Below, piece by piece: positions 11,851 to 23,600 of a stretch of 64,000 bases of DNA. Location: positions 1,373,320-1,437,319 of the forward strand of contig MU001673.1 of the NCBI GenBank assembly GCA_010093515.1. Direction: 5' to 3'. The notes under the pieces were generated by a model that searched no databases, was not told where the DNA came from, and was given only the letters and a program-made list of their open reading frames with translations. Each line of letters opens with the position of its first letter. Within the stretch, counting starts at the first letter, position 1. Made by a program: the position numbers and the translations under genes. The stretch is from Lineolata rhizophorae. Taxonomy: Eukaryota > Ascomycota > Dothideomycetes > Lineolatales > Lineolataceae.

Positions 11851-12566
11851 CGTGAATGGCCAAGATGTCTTTAGTCCTGGCAAGAAACCTATGATATGAG
11901 AAGCAAGCCAAGAGGGATGGTTGGAGGACTTTAAAGGGAAGCATGCGTAGCGGTAGACCGTATGCAGGGTGTTCGACAGGTGCTTTGGCCTCGGAGTTAA
12001 TAGGCCGACACCTTAGTCATTATCAATTGTTCCTTCGCTCGGACTAAAGCGGCATGATACACAACAGTGGTTTGTAATGTCCCCGGCGATCCCGGAGCCT
12101 AGTATGTGCCGAATATGTTTCCGCCGCCGTTGACCGGAACATGTATCCTGGCATCTTTCTGTGGTCTCTTCGCGCTCTAAGAGCCGAGATAGCCGCTTCG
12201 ACCTAGTTGGGCGATTGGTCCTCACTTCACTGCGTGAACATTGGCTGGTCCTTGCCAGCCCTGTGCGGCTCAATTCGTCCAGTAATTTACACTTCTCAAA
12301 GTTACACTTCCCGAAGGTAAATATTACTTATTGTCAAAGGCCGCCTTGTATAACTTCGGTAGCCGATGCACTTTTTGGGAATGGTGGGCCAAAAGCTTAG
12401 CGCAGATACGCCTGTTGAATAGGTTAGGAAAGACATTGATTTTGGCACAATGGAATACCATTTAGATTCCTTTTGGAAGCATACCCTATCATGCTATGTG
12501 TACCTAGTATCACAATGTATAATGAGCGCGTGGTGGGATTGTTAAATTTCCCATCTGGCGAACAGT

Positions 12567-12572
12567 CACGTG
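12567..12572. promoter_or_regulatory. CACGTG E-box upstream of LeuRS
   Basis: Perfect CACGTG in the context GTCACGTGC, 193 bp upstream of the LeuRS start codon and 22 bp from the TGACTCA element. It could serve a Cbf1/Pho4-type bHLH factor. Inferred from motif and position only. Confidence 0.35.
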
Positions 12573-12593
12573 CTCGCTAGAATTGCCCCACGA

Positions 12594-12600
12594 TGACTCA
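12594..12600. promoter_or_regulatory. TGACTCA, Gcn4/CPC1-type general amino-acid control element
   Basis: A perfect TGACTCA (context CGATGACTCAAAC) lies 165 bp upstream of the leucyl-tRNA synthetase ATG. This is the optimal binding site of the bZIP factors Gcn4 (yeast), CPC1 (Neurospora) and CpcA (Aspergillus), which raise amino-acid biosynthesis and several aminoacyl-tRNA synthetases during starvation. The site's quality, distance and target gene agree, so regulation by cross-pathway control is a reasonable inference but is not shown. Confidence 0.6.
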
Positions 12601-12764
12601 AACGCCGATCGTTCCAAGATGCGGCATCCATCTTGCAGCCACAGCATCTACCCCACGGTCAATCAGCCACGCTATACACGTACCCAAGCAACTTTCCCTG
12701 AAAAGCCCGGTGAAAATATCTCAAATCTAGCTGAAGAACTTGAACGCGCACGTGCCTAGCCATT

Positions 12765-15700
12765 ATGGCGGCCGCAGGAGTCCCGGCCGACGCTATGGAC
12801 CCAAACCACAGTTCTCAGGGTACAATGAAGATTGAAAATGTACTTCACCTTCTTCAAGACTAGATTTGAGAAGCTCTAACTCTTTGTGTGCAGACAGAAA
12901 AGAGAGATGCTCTACAGGCAATCGAGCAGAAGTATCAAGAACTCTGGAGCAAGGAGAAAGTGTTCGAGTCCGATGCGCCGTCATGCTCCGAATTCCCTCT
13001 GGATTCAATAGAGCCAGAGGAACTGAGATCTAAGTTTCCGAAATTTTTTGGTGCGTGCTCCAGTACTCTTTGAAAGACCTCAGCTAATCCTAAGAATACA
13101 GGTACAATGGCATACCCGTAAGCCAATCTCCTCTGCACAAGACTTGGCAATATCTAATAAGGAGCAGATACGTCAACGGTACCCCGCATCTGGGCCATGC
13201 CTTCACCATCTCGAAGATAGAGTTTGCAAGTCGCGTTGCTCGAGCGGAAGGGAAACGCACTTTGTACCCCCAAGGCTACCACGCTACAGGCATGCCGATC
13301 AAGGCTTGCGCAGACAAGCTTGTTCACGAAATAGAGATGTTTGGGAAGGACTTCGAGGGTTTCAGCGAAGCCGACTTGGTGGAGGAAGTACCGATACCCG
13401 CTCCAACGCAGGAGCAAACGAAGGAAGACGTTACGAAGTTCAGCAACGTCAAGAAGAACAAAGCCGCCATGAAGACAGTCAAGATGAAATACCAGTTCCA
13501 GGTCATGATGGCGCTTGGAATTCCTCAGGAAGAGATCCACAAGTTCGCTAACGCTTACCATTGGCTCCGCCACTTCCCGCAACTTTGGCAAGCGCATCTC
13601 ATTGAGTTGGGCTGCGGCATTGATTGGAGACGTAGCTTCATTACTACAGACGCCAACCCCTACTATGATTCTTTCGTCCGATGGCAGATAAGGCGGCTTA
13701 GGGACCTTGGTAAAATTCAATTTGGCAAGCGATATACCATTTATTCTCCAAAGGATGGCCAGCCTTGTCTGGACCACGACAGGGCTTCCGGAGAAGGCGT
13801 TGTAGCGCAGGAGTACACCGGCATCAAATGCAGGGTCGAGAAGTGGTCTGAGAAAGCACAGCAAGATCTTTTTGGAAAGCTTCCGGACGGAGCGAATGTT
13901 TATATGATCCCGGCCACTCTCCGTCCGGAAACCATGTACGGCCAGAGCAATCTCTTTGTGTCGCCGAACATCGTCTACGGAATTTTCAAAGTTTCGGATG
14001 ATGCATATTTCTTCATGACTGATAAGGCTGCTCGCAACATGGCATTTCAGGATATATTCCCGAAGTGGGGTGAGTTTCCTAGAGTAACCTCGCTCAAAGG
14101 TTCCGATGTAATCGGTTCGCTCGTCAACGCTCCTTTGAGTCGCCAAGGGAACGTCTATGTTGTTCCGATGGAAACGATTAAAGAAACCAAGGGAACTGGA
14201 GTGGTTACCTCTGTGCCATCGGACAGCCCAGATGATTACGCCATGACAGTAGAGCTGAACAAGAAGGCCGAATTCTACGGGATCAAGCCGGAATGGGTAT
14301 CGCTAGACATTTTGCCTATTATCGAAACTCCTGGCTACGGCGATCTGATTGCCCCAGCATTGGTCAAGAGGATGAAAATTAATTCGCCTAAGGATGCCAA
14401 ACAACTTGCCGAAGCAAAAGAACAAGCCTACAAACTGGGCTTCTACCAGGGAAAAATGATCCACGGTGAGTTTACGGGCAAGCCTGTCCAGGAAGCCAAG
14501 GGACTAGTTCGACAAAGCCTTCTAGACTCTGGCGATGCTATCGTGTACTGCGAGCCGGACGGCGTAGCAATTTCGCGGTCTGGGGACGAGTGCGTCGCTG
14601 CATACTTGGACCAATGGTTCTTGACCTACGGAAATGTCGACGAGGCTTGGAGAGCCGATGTCATTGCCCATGTCCGTGGCGATGATGGTTTCGAATTCAA
14701 TTCCTTCTCTACCTCAACAAAACATGCCATCGAGCATACTCTGGGATGGTTGAACCAATGGGCTGTTACCCGGCAGTACGGGCTTGGGACGAGGCTGCCG
14801 TGGGATACTTCAGAGTTGGTCGAGAGTTTGTCAGACTCTACTATCTACATGGCTTACTATACAATTGCGCATCTCCTCCATTCCGACATATTTGGGACGC
14901 AGCCTGGTCTGAAAGAGGTCAAAGCATCACAAATGACCGACGACGTCTGGGACTATGTCTTCGCTATAAACAACGATGTCAACTCCGACATTGACAAAGC
15001 TACTCTAGAATCTATGCGGCGAGAGTTCACTTACTGGTATCCACTGGACGTTCGTTGTAGTGGTAAAGACTTGATCAATAACCATTTGATCTTCTTCCTT
15101 TACATCCACCAAGCAATTTGGGGAAAAGCGGCGCCGCAATACCTACCGAAGGGCATTAGGCTCAATGGTCACATGACCTTGAACGGCGAAAAAATGAGCA
15201 AGAGCACCGGCAATTTCCTTACTATGGACGCTGCCGTAAAGAAATTTGGAGCAGACGCGACAAGGATAGCGCTCGCAGATGGAGGCGATGGAGTTGAGGA
15301 TGCCAATTTTGAAGAGAGCACTGCGAACGCAATCATCCTGAAGTTATACGAACTTAGAAAATGGGTCGAAGACGTGACAAGTGAAGGGCGTTTGCTGAAG
15401 GATGGCGAAGAGTACGAAAAGGTCCGGGACGTAGAAAAGATCAAGAGCGCCGATACCATCCAGAGGACAGGAGAAAAGCTATTCTGGGATGAGCTATTCG
15501 AAAATGAGCTGAATATGCTCATGCATGAGACAATTCGGCACTTCAAAGAGTCAGTTGGCACACTGTAAATTGCGGCATTCACTTTATTGACGACGTAGCA
15601 GGGCGAACTATAAGTTGGCACTCAAGTCAGGATTTTACGACTTCACCTCAGCTCGTGACAGCTACCGCGTTTCCACAACCTCCGCTTCGATTGGAATGCA

Positions 15701-16409
15701 TCACGACTGCGTACGGCGTTATGTCGAGCTTCAGACACAAATGATCTACGTTTTTGCGCCACATTGGGCAGAGTACGTTTGGAGGGAAGTCTTGAGGAAC
15801 CCGTCCTCAATTACCAACGTCAGCTTCCCTGAAGTGCCTGAAGCCGACAAGTCTCTTGCGGCCGCTCTGAACTACATCCGAACAACCACTGCCAACATTT
15901 GCGCCGCGGAAGGTGCACAGCAGAAGCGCCTCGCCAAAGGCAAGGACGTCCACTACGATCCCAAGCAGCCCAAGCGCCTGACCATCTTCGTCGCGAAGTC
16001 GTGGCCGTCCTGGCAGTCGAAGTATATCGAGCTCGTGCGCGAGATGTTCAACGGCGTCACGCTCGAGGTCAAAGAAGTCAGCAAGAAGATGGAAAAGTCG
16101 GAGATGAAGAAGGCGATGCCCTTCATCCAGGGCCTCAAGCGCAGGCTCGAGTCCGGCGAGCCCAGGGACGCCGTTTTCGAGCGCGACCTCGGCTTCGACG
16201 AGGTTGAGACGCTCGGCGAGATGGTGGCGGGGCTCAAAGGCGTCGTGGCCAAGCTGAAGCAGGTGGATGTGGTGCTTGTCGAGGAGGGTGCGACCGCGGG
16301 CACGAAGGTCAACGGCGGGAAGGAGGAGAAGGTCGAGCCGCTGCCGCGCACTGCGGCTGGCGCGGAGCCGGGCTCGCCGTCCTTTGAGTTTGCGAATACT
16401 ACGGACTAA
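12765..16409 (+). CDS. CDC60: Cytosolic leucyl-tRNA synthetase (class Ia)
   Basis: Five exons (12765-12819, 12898-13050, 13102-13117, 13168-15564, 15602-16409) give 1142 aa, near yeast Cdc60 (1090 aa). The enzyme charges tRNA-Leu in the cytosol. The HIGH signature appears as PHLGHAF right after the 16-nt third exon, which encodes TMAYP; YPYVNGTPHLGH is the classical context. The CP1 editing domain follows, with MIPATLRPETMYGQ and the TGVVTSVPSDSPDDYA motif that binds mischarged product. KMSKS appears in NGEKMSKSTGNF, then the anticodon-binding domain with ALKSGFYDFTSARDSYR and APHWAEYVW. The C-terminus (GSPSFEFAN) matches eukaryotic and archaeal-type LeuRS. Intron 4 would be only 37 nt (donor CT|GTAAAT); frame and homology demand a break there, but the exact boundaries are less sure. 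The promoter has Gcn4-type and CACGTG sites. Confidence 0.95.
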
Positions 16410-17789
16410 AGAAAGCTCAGGAGGTCGACAGGTGCTGTGGGCGAGCTTATTGGGCGCATTCTCGAGGTCGTTGAGAACAAAAGCAAAAAAAGATTAGAAT
16501 TTTCCTGTTTCCTTATCATGTCTAGACTAGCTCTTTATAGGGCCTCCTTTTCCTTCAGTAAACTCAAATGCACCTACCTCGGTTCTGCAGAGGTATGGGT
16601 TTTGTGACCAAGCTGATTTTCTGTATCGACTTAGTTGTGATATACTTGCGCTACATGCGCTACTTGATTGGTGACAAGGAACTCCGTCAACACATATAAA
16701 AGTCTTTCAGAATGGACGAATGATGGTAGTATTCTTTTGAATTGCTGACCTCTACAAGTACCCAAGGTAAATGCCCGTACTACGGCGTTCGTTAAACCAC
16801 AAGTCCTATAATATTCCAGCTCTACCCCACCCGCTACTGTCACTACTCACAACTGGATTTGAAAACGCATCACGGCCGATACAACACACGTTCAAGTTCG
16901 ATCGAAATTCCCCGTTTATTCCTTCTCAGCCTCTATTCCAGGTGCCCAGTCTCGACTCATGATTACATAGCCCATCCATCCATCCAAACCGCCGCCAGCC
17001 AAACCGATTCCAAAACACGAAAAGGCCCACGCCAGCTCGACCCAGCGGAGCTTCCAAATCAATCTGGCACCCACGCACACGCGCACGCCAAGCCAGCCAG
17101 GCGGCAAGCGCAGCGCCGCGCCGCGCAGCGCGCTCCGCAGCCCGGGACCAGCATTACGCACGAGCGGCGCAGGAAGGAAAGGACAGCACAGTCACGAGCA
17201 AGGCGAGCCGGACAAGCGCGAACGCAGCGGCGGGGCCACGCCTATTCTATATACAGTAAGTACCATCGCCAGGAGGGAACGGGTTGGAGAGAATACAACG
17301 GCCAGGGACGCGGGGTCGAAGAGGAAAAAAGGGGGTAACTAGAGTACCAAAAGGTGGGGTATTCGTTGGGAAACTAGGTAAAGGAAAGCAAGCAACCTGC
17401 GGAAGCCAAAAAAAAAAAAAGAGTAGCAACAAGGACAGGAAAGAAAGGTAATCATCGCTGATGACGCACTGGGTTGAGGATGAGAGAAACGAGTTTAAAG
17501 GAGATGGATGGTTGACATGCGGTAGGTAGATAGACGTTTTGGATGTCGTAATATGTCCTGATATAAGGCGCAAAGGTGGAAAAGGGCGCTTTCCCCTCAG
17601 ACCTAGAAAGCCCCTCGCCACCCCAGTAAAAGACACTAGTCGGAAGAGGAAATAAGAGAAGCCGCCGATGCGAGGCCGTAAATACAATACAAGAGAAGTG
17701 AAAAACCCAGTCATCTCCCTCCAACTTTAACCCAATGCTCCTTGACCCAATTCCACACCACACAACGCTCCCCCACCACGCCCACACAC
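16410..17789. other. Convergent intergenic region (LeuRS / EGF-like protein 3' ends)
   Basis: About 1.4 kb between converging stops. It contains an A13 run at 17408-17420 and C/A-rich low-complexity sequence near 16970-17120. Frames in this stretch (for example 16859-17338 plus, 17247-17714 minus) look like composition artefacts. No gene supported. Confidence 0.55.
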
Positions 17790-20654
17790 TCACCCACCCG
17801 TCCCCCCAACCTCCTCTCCATCCCCAAACGTAATCACCAACCGCTCAAAATCCACCACGAACCCCTCCCCCAGCGCCACACTCGTCGCAACCTGGGCCCC
17901 ATCCCCACCATCGTCGTCGTCCTCCAGCCCCTCCTCGACGCTCGAAAAGAACGCCTGCAGCTGCCCCTGCGCCCCCACCGCCGCGTCCAGCGCGCGCGTC
18001 TCCTGCAGCACGAACAGCACGCTCACGCGCGCGAAGTCGAGCACGGTGGCGTTGCGCGAGGCGGGGGCGTCGGCGTCCTCGTCCGAGCCGGTGCCGGACG
18101 ACGGCGTCGCGGTTGCCGAGGCCGAGACCGAGGCCGTGGTTGCGGCCCCGGTGCGTGTGGGTGCGGCAGAGCCCGAACCGGTGGGCGCGGGCGCGGCAGT
18201 GCTGGTGCTGCTGGCGTCCGCCGCTCGCGTACTGGCAGCGTAGATGAGGCCGTTGCTGGTGAGGGCGGGGGCGGGGAAGATCGCCGTGGGGAGGGTGTCG
18301 TCGTCGAAGGTGCGGCCGCCATCGTCGTCATCGTCATCGTCATCGTCATCATCGTCGTCGTTCTGGCGTGGCTCGAGCCCGAGCCCTCTGCCCCTTTCCG
18401 CCCAACGCCGCGCCCTCCTCCTGCGTTGCGCCGCGCCGTTGAACGTGACGAGCGCGTTCTGCGTCGAGCAGGAGAGGTTGTTCTGCGAGAAGAGCGACAG
18501 GACCTGCTCGGCGTCGAGCGGGACGTTGAAGTCATCCTCGGCGGCGCGGAGCAGGCGCGCGACCGACGAGCCCACCGTCGCGTTTGATGCGTCCGACGAG
18601 CCGCCGACGTCCGTGGTCGTGCACGCCGCGTCCGCCTCGACCGTGCACGTGTCGCCCGTGAAGCCGTTGGAGCACAGGCAGCTACACGAGCCGTCCGCGT
18701 TCGCGATGCTCGAGCCGCCGTTGGCGCACGGTTGGGATTCCTGGCATGCCATGACGGCGGCGCTCGCCGCGCCCCCGTCCGAATTGTCGTTCTTTCTTAT
18801 TACGAGGAAGTACACCGGGAGAACGACGGCAGCCGCGACGAGGATGAGCGCGATCACGGCGATGAGGATGACGGCCCAGAGTGGCAATCCACAGCAGCAT
18901 CGCCGCCTTCGCCGCCTCCCGTCCTTATCGCCCTCCTCGCCATCCAGCAGCTGTGGCAGAGTCTGGTTGAAGCCCAAATTCGACGCTGACCGCGCCGCCG
19001 CGCCCACGCCCTTCTCTCCAACCGGCGTCGCGGGTCCCGGCGGCGGGAAGGACGCCAAGATATCCGAGAGAGACCCCGACTGTCGGTCACCCGCCGAGCG
19101 GCCGTAATTCTTGACGCTGTTGCTGTCGAACCAGTCCATGCCCAGCCGGCTAGCCGTACGGCCCCTATCCAAATTGGACGCCAGGCGCGTCGCGCGCCGG
19201 ATCAGGTCTGGTAGGCTCGTCAGGCTGCCGCGCGACTCGGCCGCGCGGACCGCGTCGATGTTCAGAGGCGGAGGCCGCTTGCGGGGACCTCCGGCTTGCT
19301 CCGCGTAAGTGGGCTGGCGGTCCGACATGCTCGCCTTTCGCTGGAGCGTCTGCGCTGTCTGCGCGTCGACCGCGTCGATGGCGCCGCCCCTCTCGAGGCC
19401 GCGCAGGATCTGGTCGACTTTGTGTTCGATAGGCGTCTCGGGCGATGGGGAGCGCGCGCCGGCTGCATCACGGGCCAATGCGTTGTTTGACGAATCAGTC
19501 ACGGGAGAGTCCTCCTCCGATGGATCTAAGAGACCGGTACCGCTGCTGAGATCGCGGCCACTCTCGAGAGATTCAGCTCGCGCGTGCTCGATAACCGGCG
19601 TGGAGGAGTTGTGGGAAGCACCCACGTAGCCGGTAGCCGCGCCAACAGTAGCACTTGGAACCGTCCTGAGAGCTGCTTTCTTTCCTTTGCTGTCATGGAT
19701 GGTGGTTAGGGAGGCTTTGTGTCTCTGACCAAGACTGGCTTTGCGAACGAGGCCAGATTGATCATCGTGGGTGCTTGCCGGCGAGCCGTGCTCGCTTCCA
19801 AGTGCCGGATCCTCGTCAGTGTTGGGGCTAACAGCCGGGTCATCCATATAATAGCTCACACTCCTAGACGGAAGGACATTGCTTGATGCGAAAGATCCAT
19901 TACGTGCGTTTGCCTCTGCTTCTTCCCGTATTGGAGAAACAAATGAGTTCTGCGAGTAATACGATGAAGGCCCTCGTCGAGCTGATGGCGGTGGTCCAAT
20001 ATTAGGACTTCGTTTTGACTGGAGACTAGCTGAAGCAGGAGCTGGAAAATCCGGGATCTCTCCTAGAGATGATGTTGTTGATCGAGAAGATGTAGTAATG
20101 GGCCTTGAATTAGTAGGTTGGGTAGGAAGTGAGAAAGTTGGTGTGAGGTATTCTTCTTGGGAGGGCTCTTGTTGAGGGCGGAGGTACATGCCGGCGTCAC
20201 CGCCTGGATTCCCGGCATTTGTTCTTGAGGGATCGAGTATTGACGGCACATAACTCGGCCTCGGTGGTCTCTGAGGCGGAGGACCTCGCCCGGCCGGAGC
20301 TGGCTCTCGATCGACTGGGCGGTCTCGATGTGGACTTGGACTCCTTGGAAGCCCGATGCCATCGCTTGGCAGCGGCCATGACGGTCCCGGGGAAGTGTCT
20401 CGCTGAACAGTCACTTGAGGGGTCCTCAATTGTTGCCGTTGTCGTGATTCTGGTGAGGGAGGAAACGGTGCGGATGGTTGGTTCGGGCTGACTGGAAGGC
20501 CAACTCGAGGGCTTGGGCCAGGTGAATTCCGGAAATGGGGCTGCTGCTGCACTCGTTCCCGCGCCGTCCGTACAGAACCTTGCCTTCCATCATTACCCTC
20601 CATTGCTCCCGACCAGCCAGGCGGTCCCCCAGGGCCCCGCCGCTGAGAGCTCAT
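17790..20654 (-). CDS. Single-pass membrane protein with one EGF-like module
   Basis: One uninterrupted 954-codon frame from ATG (MSSQRRGPGG). Residues 1 to about 580 are a Pro/Ser/Arg-rich, probably disordered cytoplasmic region. There is no N-terminal signal peptide. A single strong membrane segment (LWAVILIAVIALILVAAA and on, about 588-617) is preceded by a run of Arg and CCCG, which predicts N-in topology and possible palmitoylation. Just outside lies an EGF-like cysteine module (CQESQPCANGG, then CSCLCSNGFTGDTC, about 635-670). A short globular-looking region follows (LLRAAEDDFNVPLDAEQVLS), then a run of about 13 Asp near 770 and a Ser/Thr/Ala stretch suited to O-glycosylation. The last segment (ATVLDFARVSVLFVLQETRA) may pack with the post-EGF region. 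Similar EGF-domain proteins are widespread in Pezizomycotina without assigned function. A role at the cell surface or wall is inference. Confidence 0.85.
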   Translation of the reverse strand: MSSQRRGPGGPPGWSGAMEGNDGRQGSVRTARERVQQQPHFRNSPGPSPRVGLPVSPNQPSAPFPPSPESRQRQQLRTPQVTVQRDTSPGPSWPLPSDGIGLPRSPSPHRDRPVDREPAPAGRGPPPQRPPRPSYVPSILDPSRTNAGNPGGDAGMYLRPQQEPSQEEYLTPTFSLPTQPTNSRPITTSSRSTTSSLGEIPDFPAPASASLQSKRSPNIGPPPSARRGPSSYYSQNSFVSPIREEAEANARNGSFASSNVLPSRSVSYYMDDPAVSPNTDEDPALGSEHGSPASTHDDQSGLVRKASLGQRHKASLTTIHDSKGKKAALRTVPSATVGAATGYVGASHNSSTPVIEHARAESLESGRDLSSGTGLLDPSEEDSPVTDSSNNALARDAAGARSPSPETPIEHKVDQILRGLERGGAIDAVDAQTAQTLQRKASMSDRQPTYAEQAGGPRKRPPPLNIDAVRAAESRGSLTSLPDLIRRATRLASNLDRGRTASRLGMDWFDSNSVKNYGRSAGDRQSGSLSDILASFPPPGPATPVGEKGVGAAARSASNLGFNQTLPQLLDGEEGDKDGRRRRRRCCCGLPLWAVILIAVIALILVAAAVVLPVYFLVIRKNDNSDGGAASAAVMACQESQPCANGGSSIANADGSCSCLCSNGFTGDTCTVEADAACTTTDVGGSSDASNATVGSSVARLLRAAEDDFNVPLDAEQVLSLFSQNNLSCSTQNALVTFNGAAQRRRRARRWAERGRGLGLEPRQNDDDDDDDDDDDDDGGRTFDDDTLPTAIFPAPALTSNGLIYAASTRAADASSTSTAAPAPTGSGSAAPTRTGAATTASVSASATATPSSGTGSDEDADAPASRNATVLDFARVSVLFVLQETRALDAAVGAQGQLQAFFSSVEEGLEDDDDGGDGAQVATSVALGEGFVVDFERLVITFGDGEEVGGTGG

Positions 20655-23600
20655 CTAGCACCACCTCTTCCTTTGCTTTCACCTCCGAGTCAAATCCAGC
20701 GTCGCGAGTTCATATGCCGGGCAACCGAAAGTGTCTCGAGCACGCGCACTGGTCGCGAAGAATCGTTGGTAAGGGTAGCTTGACGAATCGGGCAGCCTGT
20801 GCACCTGGAAAGTTCGCATCCGGGCCGGCGAGGATGGTCGAATGAGAAGCACGGTAACGATCGAAAATATGAATTGGTTTGCTCAGAAAGTAAACGTCGC
20901 GGACGCGATCCAGTAAGATGGGTAACAGAGCTAGGTGAACAGTTCCTCGTCCCCTTAGAAACCGAACGGAATGGGAACCCCTGATGAAAAGTCAATATCC
21001 AGGGCGGGCACAAACACAGGAGAACCACAGTGCGTGAAAGAAGCCCCCCCAGGAACGGGGAAATTTCAAATAGCACCAGCTGGGCCCTCGAGCGTGTTCG
21101 GCGGTACGAGCGATAGGTCACTGTTCGAAGGACCCGAAGAAGCGAATACTAGAGGCACGTGTAACGAGTGAGCGACGGGGACCACGGCCGACCAGCGGAA
21201 GCGCGACATGGTAGACGGCAGCCACGGGTGCAGCAGTAACGAAAAGGAGCAACAGCGACCCGGACGGACTGGGCACGCGGGTTTGGACCCGTGGGAGAGG
21301 CGGGCCCGGCTCCCGGGTCGCAGGCGCGGTGGTGCTTGAGACCCCGGTTCCTGGGCCGGCAAACACCAGCGCCCACGGCCCGCCGAGCAGAGCGGCGACG
21401 AGATGCGACGGAGCCCGTTGCAGAGCTGAGGAAGAGGCGCGGAATGCGAGGGTTTCAAGAACTGGGAGAGCGGGGAGAAGGGCACGTACAACGCAATTGT
21501 CATGGTCGTCGTCTGCAGTGCGTCTCGCGGCGCGGGCGGTCAGCCACTCAAACGGGAGACGTCTGAGGCGGTCCGACTAGCACACGCTTGAGGCAAGTGT
21601 GGCGGGCGGCCGAGGTCGGCAAGGGCTTCCAGCATGAAGCGAATGACAAAAGAAAAATGGCGCGGGCGGAAACAAAAAAAAGGGCGAAGACGGAAAGGAA
21701 AAGAGCTCCCCTCGTCCAGCAAGTCGGTGCGGTGCAAACGGGCTCGTGAAGGGACAAAGCTTCAGAGATGGGCGGGCGGTGGTCCGGTCGAGTGCACGCA
21801 AACGAAACGAATGAAGCGGGTCAGTGCTCCTCTGCCGCGAAACCCGGTCCTAGGTCGTCAAAGTCGTGAAGGCCGTAGCAGGCCAAGCCCGGACGCCGTG
21901 CGCGCGCGCAACCGTATACAACACGCTTCACGGGCAAAGAGAATACGCCAGGTTGAGCGGCGGGGGGGGAGTGGGAAGAAGAAGGGAAGAGGGAAAGTGA
22001 GAGAGAGGCTGAGGCTCGGGCGCATACCTATCCCAACCTCCCCCAGTTGTACCTTTTTTTTTTGGTCGCGGTGGTCAGGCGCACCCGAGACCGAAGGGCG
22101 GCCGCTGCGCGGCGGCCGGACATGCGCCATGCTCCTCGACCAGAAGGCGCGGGGGGTAGGAGGGGGGGAAGGGGAGCGGGATCCCTAACTGTGGGCGACG
22201 CTACGCCCCGCCAGAGGCCGGCGTCGCAGCTGCAGCTTTAGGTGCGTGGCGCCCGCCCCAAGCCGTCGGCTTAGCTCCTTCAGGCAACGGGGCCCGTGCT
22301 GGCGAGGCTGGCCCCGGCCAGGGCCCGGGGGCTGGGGGGTTGCGCTGTGCCTTCCGTGGTCGAGGCGTGGTCGAGGCGTTGAAGCTCCCGCGAGGCCCAG
22401 AGCGGCGTCCGGCTTGGTGCGACGAGTGAGCAACGGTCTCCACGTCCACGACCGCCCTCACGGCCCCCGAGGTCCAATCCCCGGTGCCGCACCCCGTCCT
22501 GTGCGGGCCCGCTCCGAGCCCGACGAGATGAAGGGTTCTCCCCCTCCCCCCCCCTTCCTTCGGAGGGAAGCCACACCACTCGCAGACGTGGCCCCCGGGC
22601 GATCCCCAATTCCCCGACAAGCTGGCACACTGCCAATCCCCTCTCACACCCGCCACCTCTCTCTGCCCAGAGACGTGTGCGCTGGACGACCAAGAATAGC
22701 GACTTCCAAGTCGACGAAGGCCGAAAAAGGACAGAGAAAGAGAGAAAATCCTGTCTTCGTCCGCTCGGTTTGCTGGTTGCCTTGTTCCCGGACGGCTCTC
22801 CAAGAGTCCAAACGACGAGCTGCGCGTGCACTACGTAGTACTCTCTTGCTCCCCGCCCGCACGCCGATGACACGGGGTCTCATGTATATACGAGTGTACG
22901 GAGTGCGTCGGCTCAGCTGCGCGGCCGCACCGACTGCGGCAACGCATCCACAGCCCCCGTAGCGAGGCGAAGAAGTCAGCATCTTCGCCCCGGCTATCTG
23001 TGTCTGCTCCCTATGACCTGCGCCACTCCCTGCGAATTATCGAAGAGCAAAGATGCTTTGGCTCCCTATGCAGGTGCCTGGTTTTTCTAACGCGGCAGCA
23101 AGCTTGGCGCCATTTCGCGAAGGGCCGTCCTCCGCTCGTTCTGTAGCACGTCAAAATGCCGCGTGCGAATTCTGCTCCGTACATACGTACGCAGCGCAGA
23201 GTATGTACTAGGGCGCACACGGCACATGGCACTGCACGAATCACGATAGGCGGGACGCACGGGCCCCCGGTGTCGCAGCTGCCGAAACATGATCTCCAAA
23301 CCCGCAAATGAACTAGTGCGTCTTGTTGAGTCCACACGAAAGTACGCTATCCCCCGCGACCTTCTTCGGGCACGCCAGAATCTCTATTTGTTGTTCAATC
23401 ACGCTGGCGAAGCGCCTTGTGCAAGAGTCCTCGTTGTTTCTACGTACCATTTGTTCCACTCGTTCGTGTGTTGAAGGTGCACCTGCGCTCGGGCCTAAAG
23501 GCTATAGGAGGCACCGTGTGGCGCGCGAGCCATCATGCAAGACATGACGGGCTACGGGGATCCGTGCCGGCGGCGGTGGTATGTGTCCTGGATCCCTCGC

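Larger units (their letters stand above)
11851..12764. other. Divergent promoter region, aminotransferase / leucyl-tRNA synthetase
   Basis: About 914 bp between two divergent start codons. No coding signal. The LeuRS-proximal 200 bp contain a CACGTG (12567-12572) and a TGACTCA (12594-12600), annotated separately. The aminotransferase-proximal part shows nothing recognisable. Confidence 0.6.

Noticed and set aside
13154-14146. 330-codon minus-strand frame
   Set aside because: Antisense to the LeuRS catalytic and editing domains; no motif of its own.
21634-22962. 184-, 200- and 238-codon frames upstream of the EGF-like gene
   Set aside because: They overlap each other on both strands and follow base composition; no conserved motif.
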